Under the pieces are notes generated by a model. That model was not told the origin of the DNA, did not search any database, and was given only the letters and a program-made list of their open reading frames with translations. Below, one piece after another: positions 18,042 through 25,981 of a stretch of 64,000 nt of DNA. The translations under genes and the position numbers were made by a program. Source of the stretch: UBA1858 sp965262455 (GTDB lineage Bacteria; Pseudomonadota; Gammaproteobacteria; UBA4575); assembly GCA_965262455.1 (NCBI GenBank), contig CBDHFH010000008.1, forward strand, positions 1,364,001 to 1,428,000, in the 5' to 3' direction. How positions within the stretch are numbered: position 1 is the first letter of the stretch; the number at the start of each line of letters is the position of its first letter.

Positions 18042-18073
18042 AAAAAAAGACGTCATGAAAGACGTCTTTTTTT
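18042..18073. terminator. Bidirectional intrinsic terminator between yciK and the histone-like gene
   Basis: Seven A, GACGTC, the loop ATGAAA, GACGTC, then seven T give a 6-bp GC-containing stem extended by A-T pairs, with a T-run on both strands. It lies between the convergent yciK (ends 18029) and the minus-strand gene ending at 18100, so it can stop transcription from both sides. Confidence 0.9.
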
Positions 18074-18099
18074 ATCAACATCATTTTTTTCTTAATAGA

Positions 18100-18300
18100 C
18101 TATTTGGCTTTTTTAGCGACTTTACGTGCGGCTTTTTTTGCTTTTCCATTTGAGCCTTTTCTTGCGGGCTTGAGTGCTGCTTTGGTCGCTTTCTTGATTG
18201 CTTTTGATTTGTTTTTTTTAACCCCGGCTTTTTTCACTGCCTTGCGTGCAATTTGTTTAGCGGTTTTTTTTGCTTTTGATTTTGAGACTTTTTTAGACAT
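18100..18300 (-). CDS. Lysine/alanine-rich histone H1-like protein
   Basis: This 66-residue, extremely basic protein is made almost only of Lys, Ala, Arg, Val and Ser, with repeated KKA and RKxxKKA patterns and no hydrophobic core. This is the composition of bacterial histone H1-like or AlgP-tail-like nucleoid proteins that bind DNA through disordered basic tails. A Shine-Dalgarno AAGGAA lies about 4 nt before the ATG at 18300. The gene is single, bounded by a bidirectional terminator downstream and a 288-bp AT-rich region upstream. No domain beyond the composition can be shown. Low-complexity composition makes orthology claims unsafe. Confidence 0.8.
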   Translation of the reverse strand: MSKKVSKSKAKKTAKQIARKAVKKAGVKKNKSKAIKKATKAALKPARKGSNGKAKKAARKVAKKAK

Positions 18301-18588
18301 TCTGTTTCCTTGGTTTCATATGTGACTTGGCGAATATAATGTATATACAATATATAGTCAAAATATATATTATTTATAGGCATTATATATACTGGACATG
18401 CATTTATATCGCTCTCACGCACGGCTCATGTTTGTCTCTAGAACACTATATAAATTGCTTAATTGCACGAGTATCTCGAACAAAACCCTGACTGACTGCC
18501 AGACGCATCCATTTCACGGCTAATCGTGATGTATTTGTGATCGAAGTCTTCTTAAAATAACACTTATGATTGGTTCTGGGATTTCATC

Positions 18589-18861
18589 ATGTCTGTGCTA
18601 TCAATAATACTTGTTTTACTGTTAAGCATTTGTGTGTTTACCGGCGCCGTATTATTGTTAATGAAATTAGACGTATTAGCACTGAAAAACGCCAAACAGA
18701 TAGATGTATTCAAATATACATTGAGTATCGCGATGATACTTTTGGTTATAGTGTTGATAATTACTCTTCTGACGTCGGACGCTGGCAAACGATGGCTAGA
18801 TTCTTTTTCAGAAAATGGTGATTGCGATCAAATCGATCGCCCGTATTGGTGTGACCTGTAA
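18589..18861 (+). CDS. Hypothetical small protein with two membrane helices
   Basis: This 90-residue product is of unrecognised family. It has two hydrophobic segments (about 3-26 and 45-63) and a short hydrophilic C-terminus containing two cysteines (NGDCDQIDRPYWCDL). A GGGA stretch lies about 8 nt before the ATG. The gene is alone between the histone-like gene (divergent) and rluB (convergent). Coding potential is supported by the amphipathic layout and start context only. It is probably an inner-membrane protein of unknown role. Confidence 0.6.
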   Translation: MSVLSIILVLLLSICVFTGAVLLLMKLDVLALKNAKQIDVFKYTLSIAMILLVIVLIITLLTSDAGKRWLDSFSENGDCDQIDRPYWCDL

Positions 18862-18887
18862 ACGCCACTTGATTTTAGCTAATACTA

Positions 18888-19622
18888 CTAACTTGACTGA
18901 TTAACTATTGCTTTAAGCGCTTTCACTTCTTTATTGGTTAATAAACGATGTTGCCCTTTCTTCAAACGATCATCTAATGCTATTGGACCAAAGCGGATTC
19001 TGATTAACCTTGTCACTTGCAGACCCTGCGATTCAAACATACGCTTGACTTCGTGATTCCTGCCTTCTTGCAATACCACTTGCAACCAATGATTCGTCCC
19101 CTTGCTGGGACGCTGCTGTATATCAGTAAATTTTGCCAACCCATCTTCTAATTTCACCCCCTCACGTAAGCGAAAAATCATTTCTTCACTTACCTGACCA
19201 TGCACTCTGACCATATATTCCCTATCCACGCCGGCACTAGGATGCATTAATGAATTTGCCAACTCACCATTAGTTGTAAATAACAAAATACCACTAGTGG
19301 TTAAGTCCAGTCTCCCAACCGCTATCCAGCGACCTTGCGACAAACTTGGTAAATGGTCATACACAGTGCGACGATTTTCAGGATCTTTACGCGAACTTAT
19401 TTCATCATCGGGCTTATAGTATTGAAGAAATTGAGTAGGTATATCTTGCTCAAGCTTAATCTCGATACCGTTAACAGTCACAGTGTGCACACCGTCAGAG
19501 GTCTGACCTAATTGCGCAACCTTGCCATCAATCTCTACTAGGCCTTGCTTAATGAGGCGCTCAATTTCTCGACGCGAACCAACACCCATACGTGCAAGCA
19601 CCTTATGTAAACGTTCTGCCAT
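18888..19622 (-). CDS. rluB: 23S rRNA pseudouridine synthase, RluB type
   Basis: This 244-residue RsuA/RluB/RluE/RluF-family enzyme has an N-terminal S4 RNA-binding domain (ERLHKVLARMGVGSRREIERLI) and the catalytic motif VGRLDLTTSGILLFTTNGELAN with the active-site aspartate. The late motif EGRNHEVKRMFESQGL follows. RluB makes the pseudouridine at 23S position 2605 (E. coli numbering). Placement directly after scpA-scpB supports RluB over its paralogues. It is shorter than E. coli RluB because it lacks the basic C-terminal tail. It is the last gene of a six-gene minus-strand run from 23768. Confidence 0.92.
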   Translation of the reverse strand: MAERLHKVLARMGVGSRREIERLIKQGLVEIDGKVAQLGQTSDGVHTVTVNGIEIKLEQDIPTQFLQYYKPDDEISSRKDPENRRTVYDHLPSLSQGRWIAVGRLDLTTSGILLFTTNGELANSLMHPSAGVDREYMVRVHGQVSEEMIFRLREGVKLEDGLAKFTDIQQRPSKGTNHWLQVVLQEGRNHEVKRMFESQGLQVTRLIRIRFGPIALDDRLKKGQHRLLTNKEVKALKAIVNQSS

Positions 19623-19707
19623 GAATTAAGCCAAATAGTTAGACGATGTAATAGACTTTACATCCATAAGAACTCTATAAGAATAAATCTGAGCTTATAG
19701 TAATTAT

Positions 19708-20340
19708 TTAATGGCGCGTCTCCGCACCACCCTCAATCACTTCAAGCTGCACGGGTGCATTGGGTTGTTCAACTTCGTCAAACTCCAACTCAGGATGAAT
19801 TTTATCTAGATCTTTAATCTCCGCCAATGAAGGCAATTCGTTTAACGTTTTAAGATTAAAATAATCTAAAAATTTCTTGGTCGTGCCATACATTGCCGGG
19901 CGACCTGGCACTTCTTTATGTCCAACAATTTTAATCCACTCACGCTCGAGTAACACTTTAAAGATACTGCTACTGATTGACACACCGCGTACATCTTCTA
20001 TTTCCGCACGTGTGATCGGTTGACGATAGACAATTAGGGCCAACGTTTCCATGAACGCTCGAGAATAGCGCGGTGGCTTTTCGGCGCGCAACTTAGACAC
20101 CCATGGTTGAATATCGACTCTGGTTTGATAGCGATAGCCACTGGCAATTTTTTTTAGTTCATAGCCTTTATCTGCACACTCTTCTTGTAATTCTGTTATG
20201 GCTTTGCGAATAGCATCTTTTTCAGGCTGCTTGGCGTCTTCTTCAAACAAACGTAATATTTGTTCAACCGTTAATGGATGATCCGCCGCTAAAAATGCGG
20301 CTTCGACAATATTTTTTAGCTGTTTAAACTCCAACGTCAC
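19708..20340 (-). CDS. scpB: Segregation and condensation protein B
   Basis: This 210-residue winged-helix protein is the partner of ScpA and SMC/MukB-like condensin in chromosome organisation. Seen features are LKNIVEAAFLAADHPLTVEQIL at the start and YRYQTRVDIQPWVSKLRAEKPPRYSRA-like central sequence (split here as GYRYQTR and KPPRYSRAFMETLALIVYRQ). PITRAEIEDVRGVS is diagnostic for ScpB. The start is GTG at 20340, preceded by an AGAGGAG Shine-Dalgarno. It lies 23 bp after scpA on the same strand. Confidence 0.94.
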   Translation of the reverse strand: MTLEFKQLKNIVEAAFLAADHPLTVEQILRLFEEDAKQPEKDAIRKAITELQEECADKGYELKKIASGYRYQTRVDIQPWVSKLRAEKPPRYSRAFMETLALIVYRQPITRAEIEDVRGVSISSSIFKVLLEREWIKIVGHKEVPGRPAMYGTTKKFLDYFNLKTLNELPSLAEIKDLDKIHPELEFDEVEQPNAPVQLEVIEGGAETRH

Positions 20341-20363
20341 TCTCCTCTAGATCAGTGCAGTAT

Positions 20364-21224
20364 TTAGACCGGTGCGTTTTCAGTTGATTCACTGGCAGGC
20401 TTTACATAAATTGGCGCAAATGCTTCCGACTGGACGATTTCTATCACACGTTCTTTTAGTAACTCTAGAATTGCAATAAACGTGACTATTGCTCCTTCAC
20501 GCCCTTCAGCTTTAGTAAATAAGCTACCAAATTCAACAAAATCATCAACCGACAGAGCAGATAACACTTGTGTCATGCGCTCTCTTAAAGATAGAGGTTC
20601 TTGTTGAATTTCATGTGAGGCATACATTTCAGCTCGTTTAAGGACATCATTTAATGCATGCATCAAGTCTTTCAGATCCACTTGTGGTAATTTTTCTTCA
20701 CTAACAACTTCGGTTTGTATCACCCGTATTTCTTGAATGTCTCTCTCCACACGAGGTAATTCATCAAGGTCCTCAGCTGCTTGTTTAAACTGTTCATATT
20801 CTTGTAACCGACGAATTAATTCCGCACGCGGGTCTTCTTCTTCAGTATCTTCCACCGGCCGTGGCAATAACATGCGTGATTTAATTTCTGCCAACATGGC
20901 AGCCATGACTAAGTATTCGGCGGCCAACTCAAGACGCATCTCTTTCATCAACTCAATATATTCCATGTATTGATGCGTGATATTGGCGATTGGCAACGAC
21001 AAAATATCCAAATTTTGACGCTTAATTAGATATAACAATAGATCAAGCGGCCCCTCAAATGCATCCAGGAATACTTCCAGCGCATCAGGAGGTATATATA
21101 AATCTTGTGGCGGTACAGTGACCGGCTCACCATGCACCATGGCAAACGGCATCTCGTTTTGCTGAGCTTGTTGATGCTCAGTTACATCATCATTGGCAAC
21201 GTGTTTGCTGTGCTCTTCTGTCAT
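20364..21224 (-). CDS. scpA: Segregation and condensation protein A
   Basis: This 286-residue kleisin bridges the heads of the SMC dimer. The family signature FEGPLDLLLYLIKRQNLDILSLPI is at about 53-76 (seen as FEGPLDLLLYLI then DILSLPIANITHQYMEY). It also has AAEYLVMAAMLAEIKSRMLLP and a C-terminal winged helix (FVEFGSLFTKAEGREGAIVTFIAILELL). The N-terminal 45 residues are a hydrophilic extension. It forms a run with trpS upstream and scpB downstream, the usual pseudomonad order. Confidence 0.94.
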   Translation of the reverse strand: MTEEHSKHVANDDVTEHQQAQQNEMPFAMVHGEPVTVPPQDLYIPPDALEVFLDAFEGPLDLLLYLIKRQNLDILSLPIANITHQYMEYIELMKEMRLELAAEYLVMAAMLAEIKSRMLLPRPVEDTEEEDPRAELIRRLQEYEQFKQAAEDLDELPRVERDIQEIRVIQTEVVSEEKLPQVDLKDLMHALNDVLKRAEMYASHEIQQEPLSLRERMTQVLSALSVDDFVEFGSLFTKAEGREGAIVTFIAILELLKERVIEIVQSEAFAPIYVKPASESTENAPV

Positions 21225-21242
21225 TTTAAAGTGCCATTCACA

Positions 21243-22457
21243 TTAACGATAAATCAATCCCATGGCTCGCCGAACGTCCTCTAGTGTATCACGTGCGATG
21301 TCTCTTGCCTGCTCACAGCCATCATTAATAATGCTCTGCACAGTGGCCAAGTCTTGTTCATACTCGCGGGCGCGCTCCTGAATGGGTTTTAGTTCTTTCT
21401 GCACGACATCTATGACAGGTTGCTTGCATTCCACGCACCCGATACTGGCGGTCGTACAGCCTTGTTTGACCCAGTTTTGCACTTCGTTATCAGAATACAC
21501 TTCATGCAATTGCCACACTGGGCAATTGGCTGGGTCACCTGGATCCGTTCGTCGCACACGTGCTGGATCGGTTGGCATTGTGCGTAGCTTGGATTCAACT
21601 TGATTAGGGTCTTCTCGCAATGAAATGGTATTGCCGTAAGACTTTGACATTTTTTGCCCATCAAGGCCGGGCATTTTAGAAGCTTGGGTTAACAATGCCT
21701 GAGGTTCGGGCAAGATAATTTTACCTGTGCCTTCCAGGTAACCATACAATCGTTCACGGTCGCCAATAGAAATATTCTGTTGCGATTCGAGTAACGCTTG
21801 CGCCACACCCAGCGACTCCATATCCCCTTTTTCCAGATACTCTTTACGCAACTTTTTATATAGCTTGGCATTTTTCTTTCCCATTTTTGCAGTGGCTTTG
21901 ACGGCCTTCTCTTCGAAGTCCGGCTCTTTACCATACAAATGATTAAAACGCCTTGCCACTTCGCGTGTCAGCTCTACATGCGCCACTTGATCTTCGCCAA
22001 CCGGCACATTGCCAGCCTTGTAGACTAAAATATCTGCTGCTTGCAGCAGTGGATAACCAAGGAACCCATAAGTGGCTAGGTCTTTTTCTTTCAGCTTCTC
22101 TTGCTGATCTTTATAGCTAGGCACTCGCTCCAACCAACCCAGCGGGGTTGTCATGGATAATAATAAATGCAGTTCAGCGTGCTCAGGGATTCGCGACTGT
22201 ATAAACAGAGTGGCTGTCCCGGGAGTTACACCCGCTGCCAACCAGTCGATCACCATATCCGTGACATGTTGGCTTATGTGTTGGCTATTTTCATATTCAG
22301 TAGTGAGCGCGTGCCAATCAGCAACAAAAAAGTAGCATTCATGAGTATGTTGTAACTCAATCCAGTTTTTTAACACACCATGATAATGGCCGAGATGCAG
22401 TTTTCCTGTGGGACGCATCCCAGACAATACACGTTGATTTTGAGCGGTGGATGACAT
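21243..22457 (-). CDS. trpS: Tryptophan-tRNA ligase with a possible iron-sulfur motif
   Basis: This 404-residue class I aminoacyl-tRNA synthetase has the HIGH-type motif PTGKLHLGHYHG (about 16-27) and the KMSKS motif (GQKMSKSYGN, about 270). It is longer than E. coli TrpS. There is a lysine-rich insertion (about 180-215) and a C-terminal part with cysteines spaced C-x21-C-x6-C-x2-C (from DPANC to GCVECKQ). That spacing is close to the [4Fe-4S] motif described for Thermotoga TrpRS (C-x22-C-x6-C-x2-C), which helps anticodon recognition. Cluster binding here is inference. It is the third gene of the yciO-M50-trpS-scpAB-rluB run. Confidence 0.95.
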   Translation of the reverse strand: MSSTAQNQRVLSGMRPTGKLHLGHYHGVLKNWIELQHTHECYFFVADWHALTTEYENSQHISQHVTDMVIDWLAAGVTPGTATLFIQSRIPEHAELHLLLSMTTPLGWLERVPSYKDQQEKLKEKDLATYGFLGYPLLQAADILVYKAGNVPVGEDQVAHVELTREVARRFNHLYGKEPDFEEKAVKATAKMGKKNAKLYKKLRKEYLEKGDMESLGVAQALLESQQNISIGDRERLYGYLEGTGKIILPEPQALLTQASKMPGLDGQKMSKSYGNTISLREDPNQVESKLRTMPTDPARVRRTDPGDPANCPVWQLHEVYSDNEVQNWVKQGCTTASIGCVECKQPVIDVVQKELKPIQERAREYEQDLATVQSIINDGCEQARDIARDTLEDVRRAMGLIYR

Positions 22458-22465
22458 AAATAAAA

Positions 22466-23104
22466 TTAAAGTCCAACAAATTTTGTAATGATAGATTGAA
22501 AGAATGCCAATGGCCCTTCGAGGAATAAGCGCAACACGCCTAATGCCAACAGACCAAAAATAATAAACAAACCGTAAGGTTCAATTCTTGCCAGCGTTGC
22601 ACTTAAGTGATCTGGTAACACACCTGCCAATACTCGCCCCCCATCCAACGGAGGTATAGGGATTAAGTTAAGCACCATCAATATCAAGTTAATAAACAAA
22701 CCGACTTTACCCATCTCAACAAGCACTAGGCGTATAAATTCTGATTCATTTATAAGACCAATTTTCATGACAAACGCCCACAGCACCGCCATGACAAAGT
22801 TAGACATGGGACCTGCCGCGGCGACCAATGCCATGTCACGTTTAGGATCGTTAAGACGTTGCATGTTCACAGGGACCGGTTTTGCCCAGCCAAATAAAAA
22901 TCCGCCAAGCACAAGTAATATCGCTGGCACTGCGATAGTGCCCACAGGATCGATATGTTTAATGGGATTCAAAGACAATCGACCGAGACTGGCAGCAGTG
23001 GGATCTCCTAAGTAACGCGCGGCCCATCCATGCGCCACTTCATGTAGGGTAATCGCTAACAGTATCGGCGGCGCGTAAAGCGCAATCTTGATGATCAGGT
23101 CCAT
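22466..23104 (-). CDS. Site-2 protease family (M50) membrane metalloprotease
   Basis: This 212-residue integral membrane protein has the zinc motif HEVAHG near residues 21-26 (LHEVAHGWAARYLGD) and the second metal/active motif NLIPIPPLDGGRVL near 145-158. Around five hydrophobic segments are visible. This compact form, lacking PDZ and CBS domains, is common next to trpS and scpA in gammaproteobacteria. Its substrate is unknown. The stop lies 8 bp from the trpS start, so it is probably in the same operon. Confidence 0.9.
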   Translation of the reverse strand: MDLIIKIALYAPPILLAITLHEVAHGWAARYLGDPTAASLGRLSLNPIKHIDPVGTIAVPAILLVLGGFLFGWAKPVPVNMQRLNDPKRDMALVAAAGPMSNFVMAVLWAFVMKIGLINESEFIRLVLVEMGKVGLFINLILMVLNLIPIPPLDGGRVLAGVLPDHLSATLARIEPYGLFIIFGLLALGVLRLFLEGPLAFFQSIITKFVGL

Positions 23105-23150
23105 TGTTGGTGTAATTATACGGCCTAGGTAATAGCTAGGCTATGACTAA

Positions 23151-23768
23151 TCAGGGCAGATTGAACTCACCTTCGCCCTGGCGCAGAATTTCATAACTGG
23201 AATCCACCATACTCACCACGGTCGTCGCTTCGTATCCACAGTTGCCTCCATCGATAATTAAGTCCACTTGATGTGCTAAACGATCGCGCATCTCTTCCGC
23301 GTCGGTCATCAGCGTTTCATCACCAGGCAAAATTAATGTGCTACTCATAAGCGGTTCACCTAGGGCTTCAAGTAAACTCAATGTGACTGGGTGATCTGGC
23401 ACTCTTAAACCAATTGTTTTGCGTTTCGGTACTTGCATGCGCCTGGGTACTTCTTTGGTTGCGCGCAAAATAAAGGTATATGGCCCAGGCGTATAATTTC
23501 GCAGTAAGCGGAACATTGTATTGTCTACATAAGCATAATTACTTAACTCAGAAAGATCGCGACATACCAAGGTAAAATTATGTTTTTCATCAACCTGACG
23601 AATGCGACGAATGCGTTCCAGCGCATCTTTTTCTCCCATACGACAACCAAATGCATAACATGAATCTGTCGGATACACGATCAAGGCACCCTGTTTAATC
23701 ATGTCGACCGCCTGGGCAATTAGGCGTGCCTGAGGGTTGACTGGATGGATGGATAAATACTGAGACAT
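23151..23768 (-). CDS. YciO/Sua5/YrdC-family protein (threonylcarbamoyl-AMP synthase fold)
   Basis: This 205-residue YrdC-domain protein has LIVYPTDSCYAFGC (about 29-42), HNFTLVCRDLSELSNYA, PGPYTFILRATKEVPRR and KRKTIGLRVPDHP. The KxR and SxN-type catalytic positions resemble the YciO subgroup and not TsaC proper. Its true function is therefore uncertain: RNA-binding or a threonylcarbamoyl-AMP synthase-like activity. It starts a minus-strand run toward rluB and is divergent from yciB. Confidence 0.88.
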   Translation of the reverse strand: MSQYLSIHPVNPQARLIAQAVDMIKQGALIVYPTDSCYAFGCRMGEKDALERIRRIRQVDEKHNFTLVCRDLSELSNYAYVDNTMFRLLRNYTPGPYTFILRATKEVPRRMQVPKRKTIGLRVPDHPVTLSLLEALGEPLMSSTLILPGDETLMTDAEEMRDRLAHQVDLIIDGGNCGYEATTVVSMVDSSYEILRQGEGEFNLP

Positions 23769-23888
23769 ATAGTGACAAGATTGGCTGGTATTCAGCTATC
23801 AGAAAATATTAAATCCGTTACAATACGCCGCTTTATGAGTATCGCGGTGAAAATCTTCACCCTGATTGTTACCCAGGTCTTGCTGATG

Positions 23889-24503
23889 CATTTGTTTATT
23901 GAGTTTTTACCTGTCATATTATTTTTTGCTGCATATCAGTTGTATATACTGATCCCTGTCACAGTGATTGAGCCTATCAACAACGTTATGCCTTTCACGC
24001 TTCATGCCGGCCAGGAATCTGATGCTATCTATTTCGCAACATTAATTGCCATACTATTTTCTGGCATCACTGTACTCGTCTATTACCTAAAACACCGCAC
24101 CTACAATAAAAATCAAGTCATTACATTTGTATTGTTTATTCTGTTTGGTGGCGCCACCCTTATGTTACGCGACCCGACATTTATCAAATGGAAGCCTACA
24201 GTGATTAATTTAATATTTGCATTCATCTTTTTAGGTAGCAGATTTATTGGTGATAAACTACTTGCGCAGCGCTTCCTGGGTAGTGCCATTGACGCACCAA
24301 CACATATCTGGAACAAACTGAATAATGCTTGGATTATTTTCTTTATTGCGATTGCAGCAATTAATCTCTATATCGCATACAATTTCAGCGAAGAAATATG
24401 GGTGAATTTCAAGTTATTCGGCATGATTGGTCTGACATTCGCCTTTGTCATTATACAGGTCATGCTATTAAGCCGTTATATCTCAACAAAATCAGAAGAG
24501 TGA
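23889..24503 (+). CDS. yciB: Inner membrane septation-associated protein YciB/IspZ
   Basis: This polytopic membrane protein matches the IspZ/YciB pattern: FIEFLPVILFFAAYQLY at the start and FVLFILFGGATLMLRDPTFIKWKPTVI in the centre. WNKLNNAWIIFFIAIAAINLYIAYN and EEIWVNFKLFGM follow. Family members affect septation and envelope integrity. I place the start at ATG 23889 because the family begins with M-x-x-FxxFLP. Longer frames from 23772 or 23835 are possible. About 30 residues (near 20-50) form an extra loop compared with E. coli YciB. A yciI-family gene follows 8 bp downstream. Confidence 0.85.
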   Translation, partial: HLFIEFLPVILFFAAYQLYILIPVTVIEPINNVMPFTLHAGQESDAIYFATLIAILFSGITVLVYYLKHRTYNKNQVITFVLFILFGGATLMLRDPTFIKWKPTVINLIFAFIFLGSRFIGDKLLAQRFLGSAIDAPTHIWNKLNNAWIIFFIAIAAINLYIAYNFSEEIWVNFKLFGMIGLTFAFVIIQVMLLSRYISTKSEE

Positions 24504-24511
24504 ACTAAATC

Positions 24512-24811
24512 ATGTGGTACGCAATCATAAGTGAGGATGTGGAAAACAGCCTTGATAAGCGCATGGCAGCACGTCCTAAACATGTGGAACGATTAACTGC
24601 TTTAGCCGATGCGGGCAGATTATTAACTGCAGGCCCACACCCTGCCATTGATAGCGAAGACCCAGGTAGTGCTGGCTTCACTGGCAGTTTAATCATTGCA
24701 GAATTTGAGTCCCTTGAGAGCGCACAATCATGGGCAGATGCTGATCCTTACATTGCAGCCGGTGTTTACCAAAAAGTCATTGTAAAGCCATTTAAAAAAG
24801 TACTGCCCTAA
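24512..24811 (+). CDS. yciI: YciI-family protein
   Basis: This 99-residue YCII-domain protein begins MWYAIISEDVENSLDKRMAA and contains RPKHVERL, AGPHPAIDSEDPGSAGFTGSL and WADADPYIAAGVY. The His (PKHVERL) and Asp (DADPY) are the conserved putative catalytic pair of the fold. The biochemical role is unknown in general. It lies 8 bp after yciB and 33 bp before a parvulin lipoprotein gene, a cluster also seen in pseudomonads. Confidence 0.92.
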   Translation: MWYAIISEDVENSLDKRMAARPKHVERLTALADAGRLLTAGPHPAIDSEDPGSAGFTGSLIIAEFESLESAQSWADADPYIAAGVYQKVIVKPFKKVLP

Positions 24812-24844
24812 CATTTTCTACAAACTACCCAAATAGGAATTTTT

Positions 24845-25660
24845 ATGCCTCGTTTATTAATATTAGCTCTGGCTATTAGTGTATTCACTCTATCTGCCTG
24901 TAACGAAGACGGTACAGACAATAATAATGCTAGTTCATCTTCCAACATTCCAGCCGACCAAATTGCTGCCACGGTCAACGATGTAGTCATCAGTAAAAAT
25001 GACCTTCAGTTCTTTAAAGAAATGAAAGGCAATCCGCAAATAGATGATAACCAAGTATTGGACGAAATCATTGTCACAGAATTACTCAGAGAAGAGGCGA
25101 ACAAATTAGGTATTAGCAATAGAGACAGTGTGCGCTATCAAGTACGTTTCCAAGAATCAGAATTACTTGCTCGTCTGGTGATGCGCGAAAAATTCAGCAC
25201 CATGACACATACTGAAGAAGAGTTGAAAGCAGCCTATGACTCGCAAATGGATAGTGCGGCAAATAGAGAATTTAAAGCTAGACACATCCTATTGAAAACT
25301 GAAGATGAAGCAAAAGCTGTGATTGATGCATTACGTAATGGTGCTGATTTTGTTGAACTCGCCAAAGAACGTTCGACAGGCCCATCTGGGCCTAATGGCG
25401 GCGATCTAGGTTGGTTTCAAGCATCACGTATGGTTCCCCCGTTTGCAGAAGCAGTAAAAACAATGAATAAAGGCGACATCTCAGTTGCCCCCGTGCAAAC
25501 CAACTTCGGCTATCACGTCATTAAGTTAGATGATGTAAGAGAGTTAGAACAACCAAGTTTTGACAGTGTGCGCGAGGAAATTAGACAATCTTTGATCAGA
25601 GACGCAATTAATAAGTATATTGCCGACTTACAGTCAAGCGCCTCCATCAGCAAAAACTAA
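24845..25660 (+). CDS. Peptidyl-prolyl cis-trans isomerase lipoprotein (parvulin type)
   Basis: The 271-residue product has a lipoprotein signal ending LSAC (cysteine about 19) and a Ser/Asn-rich linker. A SurA/PrsA-like N-terminal helical part follows, then a parvulin domain (EFKARHILLKTEDEAKAV, FVELAKERSTGPSGPNGGDLGWF, VPPFAEAV, TNFGYHVIKLDDVRE; about 150-245). It should help fold exported proteins in the periplasm. Exosortase loci encode a similar PPIase lipoprotein (EpsD), but this one sits after yciB-yciI, so it looks like the general copy. Confidence 0.9.
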   Translation: MPRLLILALAISVFTLSACNEDGTDNNNASSSSNIPADQIAATVNDVVISKNDLQFFKEMKGNPQIDDNQVLDEIIVTELLREEANKLGISNRDSVRYQVRFQESELLARLVMREKFSTMTHTEEELKAAYDSQMDSAANREFKARHILLKTEDEAKAVIDALRNGADFVELAKERSTGPSGPNGGDLGWFQASRMVPPFAEAVKTMNKGDISVAPVQTNFGYHVIKLDDVRELEQPSFDSVREEIRQSLIRDAINKYIADLQSSASISKN

Positions 25661-25774
25661 TACTGAAAAGCAGTTGCACTCGGTTAAATATTGTTCAACA
25701 ATATATCTCACAAGTGTGACTCTACACCTGTAAAAATAACACTCGAAATGATTCGAGGAATTAGGAGCATTATT

Positions 25775-25942
25775 ATGAGTATGACAGAAGCACCTCAAGA
25801 CTCGGTACTGAGACGACATTGGGAAGCCTCTAGACAGGGCCACTCCAGCCCTGCTAGCACAGCAAGTCCAGCATCTGCTGCAACACCCAGTAACTCATCA
25901 TCCGGTGGTTTATTTTCCTGGCTAAAATCACTATTTAGTTAA
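25775..25942 (+). CDS. Small hypothetical protein (55 aa)
   Basis: I do not recognise the family. An AGGAG Shine-Dalgarno at 25763-25767 lies 7 nt before ATG 25775. The product begins MSMTEAPQDSVLRRHWEAS, has a Ser/Ala/Pro/Thr-rich low-complexity middle, and ends in a short amphipathic aromatic helix (GGLFSWLKSLFS). That layout, a hydrophilic head, flexible linker and hydrophobic tip, suggests a peripheral membrane or partner-docking peptide. It follows the parvulin lipoprotein by 114 bp and converges with the next gene. Confidence 0.65.
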   Translation: MSMTEAPQDSVLRRHWEASRQGHSSPASTASPASAATPSNSSSGGLFSWLKSLFS

Positions 25943-25981
25943 CACTTACAACACAAGGACGCGTCACATTAGCCGCGCAGG

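Noticed and set aside
24845..25660. Parvulin lipoprotein as the EpsD of the exosortase locus
   Set aside because: It is 19 kb away and tied to yciB-yciI, an arrangement typical of a general periplasmic PPIase.
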